Assembly (NCBI GenBank): GCA_902803015.1
Contig: CADCOL010000156.1
Location: forward strand, 1 to 8,133
DNA length: 8,133 nucleotides
Direction: 5' to 3'
From: an uncultured Lachnospiraceae bacterium
GTDB lineage: Bacteria; Bacillota; Clostridia; Lachnospirales; Lachnospiraceae
Numbering within the stretch: the stretch's first letter is position 1; every line of letters starts with the position of its first letter. The position numbers and the translations under genes were made by a program. Below the pieces are notes generated by a model, which searched no databases, was not told the DNA's origin, and saw only the letters and a list, made by a program, of their open reading frames with translations. Positions 1-5,271 of this stretch are shown here, in pieces.

Positions 1-14
1 AACGGCACTTATAT

Positions 15-86
15 AGGGCTATCGCCAAACGGTAAGGCAACGGACTCTGACTCCGTCATTTCAAGGTTCGAATCCTTGTAGCCCTG
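15..86 (+). tRNA. tRNA-Gln, anticodon CUG
   Basis: The sequence folds into a full cloverleaf. The acceptor stem pairs 15-21 with 79-85 and G86 is the discriminator. The D arm is GCC/GGC (24-26, 36-38). The anticodon stem pairs ACGGA (40-44) with TCCGT (52-56) around the loop CTCTGAC, which puts anticodon CTG at 47-49 and reads Gln codon CAG. The T arm pairs CAAGG (62-66) with CCTTG (74-78) around TTCGAAT. CCA is not encoded, because CTT follows the discriminator. The first acceptor pair is A1-U72 rather than the U1-A72 usual in bacterial tRNA-Gln. The 14 bases before it hold no recognisable promoter, so the gene may be the last of a tRNA cluster lying to the left. Confidence 0.96.
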
Positions 87-89
87 CTT

Positions 90-130
90 AAAAAAATCGG
101 ACTTCAGTATTACTGAAGTCCTTTATTTTG
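90..130 (+). terminator. Rho-independent terminator after tRNA-Gln
   Basis: A perfect 10-bp stem, GGACTTCAGT (99-108) with ACTGAAGTCC (112-121), closes a 3-base loop and is followed by TTTATTTT. It begins 12 bases after the tRNA end and so stops the tRNA transcript. A run of A at 90-96 on the left side means it could also act on leftward transcription. Confidence 0.9.
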
Positions 131-164
131 CGTTTTGGAGAGCCGGATACGCAGTATGATGTAG

Positions 165-194
165 TTGGAATCCACTGTCCTGTTATGTTATAAT
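165..194 (+). promoter_or_regulatory. Candidate sigma-A promoter of the SGNH gene
   Basis: There is a perfect TATAAT at 189-194 with an extended -10 TG at 186-187. TTGGAA at 165-170 serves as a -35 with an 18-bp spacer. Transcription would start near 201 and give a leader of about 73 nt before the ATG at 274. The -10 lies inside the left arm of an inverted repeat (186-196), so a protein bound to that repeat would block it. Confidence 0.65.
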
Positions 195-245
195 AAACGT
201 TACCTTCCGCTTTTGAGCGTTGTTCAACTTTGACTTATTATAACA
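186..245. repeat. 11-bp inverted repeat flanking 38 bp in the SGNH promoter region
   Basis: TGTTATAATAA (186-196) and TTATTATAACA (235-245) are perfect reverse complements. Each arm therefore carries an extended -10 sequence, TGTTATAAT, on opposite strands, and the two face each other across 38 bp. Next to the left arm, CTGTTAT (180-186) also matches ATAACAG (240-246). This could be a paired operator, a long-loop hairpin in the leader, or convergent promoters. The sequence alone does not decide between them. Confidence 0.6.
213..241 (+). promoter_or_regulatory. Second possible promoter before the SGNH gene
   Basis: TTGAGC (213-218) and TATTAT (236-241) are 17 bp apart, which is sigma-A spacing. 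The -10 overlaps the right arm of the inverted repeat. A transcript starting near 248 would have a short leader just covering the ribosome binding site at 259-266. It is weaker than the extended -10 promoter upstream and may be coincidental in this AT-rich stretch. Confidence 0.3.
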
Positions 246-273
246 GTTGCGTATTTTTAAAGAGGATATTCTA

Positions 274-1056
274 ATGTCAAAGATAATTAAAGCAGGTAGT
301 TTATTAATTGCATTCCTTGCCTTTTTACTCCTGGCTCCCGGTATTACTGCGCACGCAAGCGATAAAGATATTATCTGGATTGGCGATTCACGTTCCGTCG
401 GCCTGGCGAAAGGTGTTTTAGGACAAAGCCCGACAGCAGGTACAGGCGGAGAAGCCGAAACAGTAGCGCATAAGGGAGGTTTTCATTTTATTGCAAAATG
501 CAGCCAGGGATACTATTGGGGCAAAGAAGCAATGAATATGATTGACGATTCCGACGGCGATACGATTGTTATATGGCTTGGAGTGAATGATTTAGGGAAT
601 AAGGAAAACTACCGGACCTGGTTAACGAATTTAACCGGCTCTTACAATGTTTATTTAATATCCGTTACCCAGTGCTACAGTCCGTCCACTATTTCCGATG
701 AAAGGATTTCCGATTTTAATAATATGTTAAAATCCATAGAAGGTGCCACTTATATTGATGCGTATTCTTTATTTGAGGCAAATGCACCGGCTACGGATTC
801 AATGGGTCTGCATTACGGAGGTTCGGACTATAAAAGGGTATTTGATTTAGTGAAAGCGGAATTGACGGGAAGCCCTGCTCCAAACAGCAAACCGGATACG
901 AACAGCAAACCGGATACGAACAGCAAACCGGATACGAATGACAAAGTGAATTACAGCGTACGTAAACCTGTATATAAAACTCCTGTTGATTCATTAACCC
1001 GAAAAAGACGATTCCTTGTTGGAGATAATGATTATTTAATGTATTACACAGCTTAA
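274..1056 (+). CDS. Secreted SGNH/GDSL-like hydrolase family protein
   Basis: This 260-residue precursor is a probable extracellular esterase-like protein; its substrate is unknown. A signal peptide covers residues 1-28: lysines, then a hydrophobic core at 9-21, and an AHA cleavage site before SDKD. The SGNH nucleophile motif GDSRSVG is at 37-43 (Ser39), GVND with Asn105 is the block III motif, and His180 in GLHY is the likely catalytic histidine. The position three before the histidine, normally Asp in the DxxH motif, is Met177; Asp175 is close by. From residue 204 there are three NSKPDT repeats, then a basic tail of about 36 residues ending in YYTA that I do not recognise. There is no LPXTG motif. 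The ATG is chosen because AAAGAGGA (259-266) lies 7 bases upstream; an in-frame TTG at 247 has no such site. It is a single gene between two terminators and looks more AT-rich than its neighbours. It may be a non-enzymatic SGNH-fold protein if the Asp change matters. Confidence 0.85.
   Translation: MSKIIKAGSLLIAFLAFLLLAPGITAHASDKDIIWIGDSRSVGLAKGVLGQSPTAGTGGEAETVAHKGGFHFIAKCSQGYYWGKEAMNMIDDSDGDTIVIWLGVNDLGNKENYRTWLTNLTGSYNVYLISVTQCYSPSTISDERISDFNNMLKSIEGATYIDAYSLFEANAPATDSMGLHYGGSDYKRVFDLVKAELTGSPAPNSKPDTNSKPDTNSKPDTNDKVNYSVRKPVYKTPVDSLTRKRRFLVGDNDYLMYYTA
883..936 (+). repeat. Three perfect tandem copies of an 18-bp unit within the SGNH gene
   Basis: AACAGCAAACCGGATACG occurs three times head to tail with no base difference and encodes NSKPDT each time (residues 204-221). 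A degenerate part-copy, AATGACAAA, follows. The unit is in frame, so copy-number change would lengthen or shorten a hydrophilic linker without breaking the protein. Identical copies at the DNA level point to recent expansion or ongoing slippage. Confidence 0.93.
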
Positions 1057-1060
1057 ACAA

Positions 1061-1097
1061 AACCCCTTGATTTGAAATAATCAGGGGGTTTATTTTA
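1061..1097 (+). terminator. Rho-independent terminator after the SGNH gene
   Basis: A 12-bp stem with one G-U pair (1061-1072 with 1079-1090, core ACCCCTTGATT) closes a 6-base loop and runs into TTTATTTTAAT. It starts 4 bases after the stop codon and separates the SGNH gene from the transporter genes. The A-rich left flank (1056-1062) may give some activity on the other strand too. Confidence 0.88.
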
Positions 1098-1106
1098 ATA
1101 TGGAAG

Positions 1107-1115
1107 TGTGATAAT
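1107..1115 (+). promoter_or_regulatory. Possible extended -10 promoter for the ABC transporter genes
   Basis: TGT followed by GATAAT (1110-1115) resembles an extended -10 element. No good -35 is present at 17 bp, where the sequence is GGTTTA inside the preceding terminator. Since that terminator cuts off upstream transcription, some promoter is needed here, and this is the best candidate in the 50-bp gap. The leader would be only about 20 nt. Confidence 0.35.
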
Positions 1116-1140
1116 TTTGCCGATTGGGAAAGGAAGAAAA

Positions 1141-1848
1141 ATGGAATTTGTAATATCCCATCTTGCGAAAAGCTACGGAAAACATCAGGTACTGACGGAT
1201 GTCGATTTTACATTTGAAGAAGGAAAGATTTACGGACTGCTCGGCCGGAACGGCGCGGGAAAGACCACGCTCTTTAACTGCATTAACAGCGATACGGAAT
1301 ATAATTCCGGAAGCTTTTATTTTTGTGAGGGAGAGGAAAAAACACCGCTTCGCGCGGAGGACATCGGATATGTTCTGTCCACGCCGACCGTTCCCGATTT
1401 TATGACGGGACGTGAGTTTGTAAAATTCTTTATGGACATCCATGCGGACGGAATCAGGAATCCGAAAAGCATTGACGAATACATGGATTACGTGATGATT
1501 CCAAAGGATATGAGGGACTGCCTGATGAAGGAGTACTCACACGGAACCAGGAATAAAATGCAGATGCTGGTCAACATTGTCGCATCGCCGCGTCTGATGC
1601 TTCTGGACGAGCCGCTTACATCTTTGGATGTCGTCGTTGCGGAGGAGATGAAGGATATCTTAAGGAAACAGAAGGACGGAAGAGTGGTTATTTTTTCCAC
1701 GCACCTTTTGGATATCGCACTGGATCTGTGCGATGAAATCGTTCTTTTGAATCACGGGCGCCTGGAACCTGTGGATAAGGCAAATCTTGACAATGAGAAT
1801 TTTAAGACTAAAATCATAGAGGCTTTGAAAGATGCGGACAATGCTTAG
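1141..1848 (+). CDS. ABC-2-type transporter, ATP-binding protein
   Basis: This 235-residue cytoplasmic ATPase would power the permease encoded next. Walker A is GRNGAGKTT (35-43), Walker B is LMLLDEP (152-158, catalytic Glu157), and the switch histidine is His188 in FSTHLLD. Two elements depart from consensus. The signature reads EYSHGTRNKM (131-140) where LSGGQ is usual, and the Q-loop position in GYVLSTPTVPDF (77-87) has Ser/Thr instead of Gln. Both changes are in the style of ABC-2 exporter ATPases, so the protein is probably functional. The ATG at 1141 follows GGGAAAGGAAG (1126-1136); an in-frame GTG at 1108 lacks such a site. The 3' end overlaps the permease gene by 17 bp, indicating translational coupling. 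The substrate cannot be told from sequence; drug, peptide or lipid export are all possible. Confidence 0.9.
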   Translation: MEFVISHLAKSYGKHQVLTDVDFTFEEGKIYGLLGRNGAGKTTLFNCINSDTEYNSGSFYFCEGEEKTPLRAEDIGYVLSTPTVPDFMTGREFVKFFMDIHADGIRNPKSIDEYMDYVMIPKDMRDCLMKEYSHGTRNKMQMLVNIVASPRLMLLDEPLTSLDVVVAEEMKDILRKQKDGRVVIFSTHLLDIALDLCDEIVLLNHGRLEPVDKANLDNENFKTKIIEALKDADNA

Positions 1849-3457
1849 GACGCTTGGGATTATTCTGAGCCTTCGAAATACAATCAATATCAATGAAATC
1901 CTAAGCGGAATCCGGCATATTCCGATTGTCGGAAAAAAGATTCCCGCGCGGGTCCACGGAGTGCGTATCATCAAAATTCTTGCGATGATTCCCTCTGTCA
2001 TTACGGAGCTTTTCAAGGCATTCTTCGGACCGCTTTGCCTGTTCGGATTTCTGTTTGTTTCGTCCGCAACCCTCGGATCGTTAAGACTGTATGAATCCCG
2101 GAGTGTGTATCTTTATCTGTTTTTGATTATTTCTCTTATGGGAGTGTTTTTCAATAATAACTTCCGCTTTTCCACCGAGGTAAAATATGCGGTATTTTAC
2201 ATGGGAATGGATGCGAAGAAGTATGTTCTTGCACGCTTTCTTTATCAGGTCATTACCGTTGTGCTGGGACATACGTTCCTTGGCATTCCGACGGCGCTTT
2301 TGGCAAAGCTTCCGTGGTATCTTGCAATCCTCCTCCCTGTGGCCGGAGTCGGTCTTAAGGCGGCAACGCTCGGAGTTCAGATGGCGGTTTATGCGGCAAA
2401 ACAGGCAGCAGGGCGTAAAATGACCAAAAAAGGAATGCCCGTTTCGATTGAAGGCAATGCAACCCTGAATGCCGTAATATTCAGCATTGTTTTTATTGCC
2501 GGAATTCTTGTTATGCCCCTGTTCTTTTATTTTAACCTGTATCCGCTTTCGGTGGTGCTGTATGTTCTGATGGCGATTGCACTGATTCCCGGAATCATCC
2601 TGATCCGGAAATTTCCCTACGGACTCTATCGTACCGCACTTTATGCGGAACAGAGCCGGTATGAGATTACAAAGGAAAAGACGAAGAAAGAGACGAGGCT
2701 CCACGGAGACGTGAAGTTCAGCCGGAACACGGATGTTCAGGTTAAGGCGCACGGATACCGTTTTTTAAATGAACTGTTTCTGGCAAGACATAAAAAAGTA
2801 TTCCTGACAAGAATGATTGTAACCACGGCTTGTGTTGTCGTTGCAATTGTGCTGATCGGAGTCTTTTTACGGTACGAATTAAAAATCGGAATGCCTTCGG
2901 AATCCATCGTCCGTTACATATTCTCCAAACATCCCGGAGCATTCATCTTTCTTCTGTATTGCATCAATACCGGTTCCTATATGGCACATGCAATGTATGC
3001 AAACTGCGATGCATCGCTTTTGTCCTTCGGATTCTATAAAACCCCGAAGGCACTTCGGAAGATGTTCCGGTTAAGAACGGTTTCGGTTGTAAAATACAAT
3101 CTTCTCCCGGCGGCGATTTTTGCCGTATTTACGGTTGTGGTTCTGGCGTTTACCGGAGGGGAAGAGTACCTGTTTCAGTATCTTTGGAACATCCTGCTGA
3201 TTTTCCTTTCGGTGGTATTTTTCTCTGTCCGGCATCTGGCACTTTATTATCTGATGCAGCCTTACTCGGAGGAAATGACACTGAAGTCCTGGTGGTACAG
3301 CTTCCTTTCCTTTCTGATGGGCGGATTCTGCATGCTGATTATGATTCTGCCTCTTTCGGCCCGGGTACTCGTTCTTGCGGGCCTGGTCCTTACCGCTTTG
3401 TATATCTTCCTTTCGGACCTGCTTGTATACAAACTTTCGCCGAGAACATTCCGCTAA
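1832..3457 (+). CDS. ABC-2-type transporter, multi-spanning permease
   Basis: This 541-residue integral membrane protein has about ten to twelve hydrophobic segments, roughly at 62-82, 91-108, 134-156, 161-188, 212-234, 237-258, 324-346, 366-385, 421-441, 448-470, 486-507 and 510-532. A charged cytoplasmic-looking stretch (260-323, rich in Lys, Arg and Glu) splits it into two membrane halves, suggesting one polypeptide that supplies both halves of the channel. The first 60 residues are basic and partly amphipathic. It overlaps the ATPase gene by 17 bp, so the two proteins almost certainly form one transporter. ATG 1832 is preferred because AGAGG (1818-1822) lies 9 bases upstream; ATG 1841 is an alternative that would remove three residues. 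No motif identifies a substrate. No clear terminator follows, so some reading into cvfB is possible. Confidence 0.85.
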   Translation: MRTMLRTLGIILSLRNTININEILSGIRHIPIVGKKIPARVHGVRIIKILAMIPSVITELFKAFFGPLCLFGFLFVSSATLGSLRLYESRSVYLYLFLIISLMGVFFNNNFRFSTEVKYAVFYMGMDAKKYVLARFLYQVITVVLGHTFLGIPTALLAKLPWYLAILLPVAGVGLKAATLGVQMAVYAAKQAAGRKMTKKGMPVSIEGNATLNAVIFSIVFIAGILVMPLFFYFNLYPLSVVLYVLMAIALIPGIILIRKFPYGLYRTALYAEQSRYEITKEKTKKETRLHGDVKFSRNTDVQVKAHGYRFLNELFLARHKKVFLTRMIVTTACVVVAIVLIGVFLRYELKIGMPSESIVRYIFSKHPGAFIFLLYCINTGSYMAHAMYANCDASLLSFGFYKTPKALRKMFRLRTVSVVKYNLLPAAIFAVFTVVVLAFTGGEEYLFQYLWNILLIFLSVVFFSVRHLALYYLMQPYSEEMTLKSWWYSFLSFLMGGFCMLIMILPLSARVLVLAGLVLTALYIFLSDLLVYKLSPRTFR

Positions 3458-3477
3458 TTGCCGGGGCGTGTTATAAT
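3449..3477 (+). promoter_or_regulatory. Extended -10 promoter for cvfB
   Basis: A perfect TATAAT (3472-3477) is preceded by TG plus one base (3469-3471). The -35 at 17-bp spacing is TTCCGC (3449-3454), which is weak but acceptable with an extended -10. The -35 lies in the last codons of the permease gene. The predicted start near 3484 gives a leader of about 65 nt. Confidence 0.65.
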
Positions 3478-3490
3478 ATATAGTTGTGCA

Positions 3491-3517
3491 ACGGGCCCTG
3501 ATTATGAGGGGTACCGT
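3491..3517 (+). other. Possible hairpin at the 5' end of the cvfB mRNA
   Basis: ACGG (3491-3494) can pair with CCGT (3514-3517), and CCC (3496-3498) with GGG (3509-3511), leaving a loop of about 10 bases. The structure would sit 7 bases from the predicted transcript start and about 20 bases before the AGGAG site at 3537-3541. It could protect the mRNA end or serve as a control element. No known riboswitch class is recognised. Confidence 0.3.
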
Positions 3518-3548
3518 GTGAAACAGTTAAGTGGACAGGAGTGATTCC

Positions 3549-4409
3549 ATGCTGGAAATCGGAAAAACACAAACATTAAAAGTAATCAAAAAAGTGGACT
3601 TCGGTGTATATCTTGCAGAGGACACCGATGATGCAAAGAACGGCCGTGACGGAGAAGTCGAGAAAGTACTTTTGCCGAAATCCCAGGTGCGACAGGAAAT
3701 TGAGATCGGAGACAAGCTCGCGGTATTCCTTTATAAAGATTCGAAAGACCGGCTGATTGCGACCGTAAATACACCGGCCCTGCAGCTTCATGAGGTTGCG
3801 AAACTTACCGTGGCTTCGGTAACGGGAATCGGAGCCTTCCTAAATTGGGGCCTGGAAAAGGATCTTTTTCTTCCGTTCCATGAGCAGACCTACCGCGTGA
3901 AGCCGGGGGACGAAGTTCTGGTGGCTTTGTACGTGGATAAAAGCTCCCGCCTTTGCGCAACGATGAAGGTTTATCATTATCTGGAAACCGAAAGTCCTTA
4001 CATGAAGGATTCCAGGGTGGAGGGAACCTTATATGAAATCAGCGGAAACTTCGGCGCGTTTGTGGCGGTGGACGATAAGTATTCCGCGCTGATTCCGAAA
4101 CAGGAATTTGTAAAAAACATCCCCGTGGGCAGTCATGTCAGCGCCAGAGTCATTGAAGTGAAGGATGACGGCAAACTGACACTTTCCCTTCGCGAGAAAG
4201 CATATATGCAGATTGCATCGGATTCGGATGCGGTCATGAAAGTCATCGACAGCTATGACGGGGTATTGCCGTTTAACGACAAGGCATCTCCCGAGACCAT
4301 CCGCAGGGAAATGAACATGAGTAAGAACGAATTTAAGCGTGCCGTGGGAAATCTTTTGAAAATGGGACGCATCGAAATCACGGAAAACAGCATCCGAAGG
4401 ATTGAGTAG
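3549..4409 (+). CDS. cvfB: S1-domain RNA-binding protein, CvfB/YitL family
   Basis: This 286-residue protein is close in length to S. aureus CvfB and B. subtilis YitL (about 300). S1-like beta-barrel domains lie at roughly 1-75 (VIKKVDFGVYL), 78-142 (VASVTGIGAFLNWGL) and 153-215 (GTLYEISGNFGAFV ending in LTLSLREKA). The C-terminal 225-286 reads as a winged helix, with SPETIRREMNMSKNEFKRAVG followed by GRIEITENSIRRI. CvfB proteins bind RNA and affect virulence-factor expression in staphylococci; the role in gut Clostridia is not established. The ATG has AGGAG (3537-3541) 7 bases upstream, while an in-frame GTG at 3531 overlaps that site and is rejected. An acidic insertion (residues 24-37) sits within the first domain. 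It is co-transcribed with the gene 11 bp downstream. Confidence 0.88.
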   Translation: MLEIGKTQTLKVIKKVDFGVYLAEDTDDAKNGRDGEVEKVLLPKSQVRQEIEIGDKLAVFLYKDSKDRLIATVNTPALQLHEVAKLTVASVTGIGAFLNWGLEKDLFLPFHEQTYRVKPGDEVLVALYVDKSSRLCATMKVYHYLETESPYMKDSRVEGTLYEISGNFGAFVAVDDKYSALIPKQEFVKNIPVGSHVSARVIEVKDDGKLTLSLREKAYMQIASDSDAVMKVIDSYDGVLPFNDKASPETIRREMNMSKNEFKRAVGNLLKMGRIEITENSIRRIE

Positions 4410-4423
4410 GAGGAAACGCTTTG
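4408..4423 (+). promoter_or_regulatory. Ribosome binding site that fixes a TTG start
   Basis: A perfect AGGAGG (4408-4413) overlaps the cvfB stop codon and lies 7 bases before TTG at 4421. The nearest downstream ATG (4434) is out of frame, so translation of the next gene most likely begins at TTG and is coupled to cvfB. Confidence 0.8.
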
Positions 4424-5152
4424 CGTGAAGTTGATGTATTGGGAATACAAATCAAAGACTACCCTCTGAAAGAGGCTCTTCGCAAGAGTACCACATTCTT
4501 CGGAAACGGGACCATGGACATTATCCTCTACGTATCCGCCGAAGTCTTTGTGGAATCCGGCGGAAACCGCGAAAAGAGGGATTTTCTTCGTGCGGCCGAT
4601 TTGATTATTTTCGGTGAGACGGAAGTCTTAAAGGCGGCGGGAGAGAATACGAAGGAACGTCGCGAGGAAATCAAAAATCAGGTGTTCCTGCTTGATTTTA
4701 TCAAAAGAGTCTGCCGCGCAAAGATGCCGGTTCTATTAATTTCCGACAGTGCAAAGGATCTGGAGGACATGGAAGAATACCTGCAGGGCATTCGCGAGAA
4801 TCTGGTAATTGCCGATAAGTTTGTTTATGAAAGCGGTGTTACGAAGCCTGAGGCACTGGTAAACGACATCAATGCATCCGCGGCGGAAGTCGTGGTCAGC
4901 AATCTGCCGTTTTCCGCAAGTTCCGCTTTTTTGTCCGAGTACGGCATTATGATGAACAAGGACGTCTGGCTTGCAATGTTAAGCTCGGCAACGCCCTGGA
5001 AGCAGAAAGCACATAAAAACTCTTTCTTAGAGCGCCTCTTCTATCAGAGAGTGTTCAAAAGAAGAGTTCAGAAATACAATACAATTATCGAGGAATCGAA
5101 GGAGAATGAAGAAGAGGATTCCGGTGACGTTATTGGAAAAAGTGACGAATAA
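4421..5152 (+). CDS. Divergent WecG/TagA/CpsF-family protein, probably non-catalytic
   Basis: The family makes beta-linked N-acetylmannosamine-type transfers to polyprenol-linked sugars in teichoic acid or exopolysaccharide synthesis. This 243-residue protein keeps the outline. An N-terminal VDVLGIQIKDYPLKEAL (4-20) matches the family opening, residues 58-74 (AADLIIFGETEVLKAAG) match the block that normally reads ADLxxPDGxGVVxAA, and 102-175 resemble the second Rossmann-like half. However, the PDG aspartate (Asp65 in Thermoanaerobacter TagA) aligns with Gly65, the usual T-N-E stretch reads YVSAEVFVE (37-45), and the G-x-PKQE motif reads SNLPFSASSAFL (160-171). A basic helix (FLERLFYQRVFKRRVQKY, 202-219) resembles the membrane-associating TagA appendage and precedes an acidic tail. 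The TTG start follows AGGAGG. It is probably a pseudoenzyme, or an enzyme with altered chemistry. Family assignment is by eye. Confidence 0.65.
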   Translation: MREVDVLGIQIKDYPLKEALRKSTTFFGNGTMDIILYVSAEVFVESGGNREKRDFLRAADLIIFGETEVLKAAGENTKERREEIKNQVFLLDFIKRVCRAKMPVLLISDSAKDLEDMEEYLQGIRENLVIADKFVYESGVTKPEALVNDINASAAEVVVSNLPFSASSAFLSEYGIMMNKDVWLAMLSSATPWKQKAHKNSFLERLFYQRVFKRRVQKYNTIIEESKENEEEDSGDVIGKSDE

Positions 5153-5159
5153 AAATTGA

Positions 5160-5186
5160 AAAACTTGTGGATTTTTACAAGATTTT
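5160..5186 (+). terminator. Weak hairpin after the cvfB unit
   Basis: CTTGT (5164-5168) pairs with ACAAG (5177-5181) around an 8-base loop, flanked by AAAA and (A)TTTT that extend the stem with a bulge. The stem is short and AT-rich, so termination would be inefficient. It overlaps the region where the -35 of the next promoter would lie. Confidence 0.25.
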
Positions 5187-5196
5187 CATGTATAAT
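5165..5196 (+). promoter_or_regulatory. Promoter of the regulator-ftsE-ftsX operon
   Basis: A perfect TATAAT is at 5191-5196. The -35 is poor: the hexamer at ideal 17-bp spacing (5168-5173) is TGGATT, and TTGTGG (5165-5170) would need a 20-bp spacer. A weak -35 fits a promoter that relies on an activator. The predicted start near 5203 leaves a leader of about 69 nt containing the GTCAT/ATGAC half-site array. Confidence 0.5.
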
Positions 5197-5208
5197 GGTC
5201 GATGGGGT

Positions 5209-5247
5209 ATGTCATAATGACAAAAAAAGTCATGTTCTGTATGACAT
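5209..5247. promoter_or_regulatory. Array of four GTCAT/ATGAC half-sites, candidate operator
   Basis: GTCAT (5211-5215), ATGAC (5217-5221), GTCAT (5229-5233) and ATGAC (5241-5245) alternate in orientation, with centres 6, 12 and 12 bp apart. The first pair forms the palindrome TGTCAT-A-ATGACA, and the outermost halves extend to ATGTCAT/ATGACAT. It lies just after the predicted transcript start and ends 24 bp before the regulator ATG, a good place for autoregulation. The repeats could equally pair in the mRNA as alternative hairpins near the ribosome binding site (5255-5262). Confidence 0.45.
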
Positions 5248-5271
5248 TTTTTACAGAGGGGGTACGAAATT

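Noticed and set aside
80..879. AGCCCTGCT at the tRNA 3' end (80-88) recurs at 871-879, hinting at att sites around the SGNH gene.
   Set aside because: Only 9 bases match, the second copy lies inside a coding region, and there is no integrase or other mobile gene.
143..900. CCGGATACG upstream of the SGNH gene (143-151) matches part of its 18-bp repeat.
   Set aside because: A 9-base match without further similarity is expected by chance and has no clear function.
791..1060. Minus-strand reading frame of 89 codons opposite the SGNH gene 3' end, with a repeated Cys-Ser-Tyr-Pro-Val pattern.
   Set aside because: The repeat is simply the antisense of the NSKPDT units; it crosses the terminator and has no ribosome binding site.
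2081..2752. Minus-strand open frame of 223 codons inside the permease gene.
   Set aside because: The composition is Lys/Arg/His/Cys-rich and non-protein-like, and the plus-strand frame is a convincing membrane protein.
3458..3548. Possible terminator after the permease gene.
   Set aside because: The only stem here (3491-3517) lies downstream of a strong -10 box and is not followed by a T run.
5209..5247. Reading the GTCAT/ATGAC array as a small CRISPR or REP-type repeat.
   Set aside because: Half-sites are only 5-7 bp with no uniform spacer units, and there are no cas or transposase genes.
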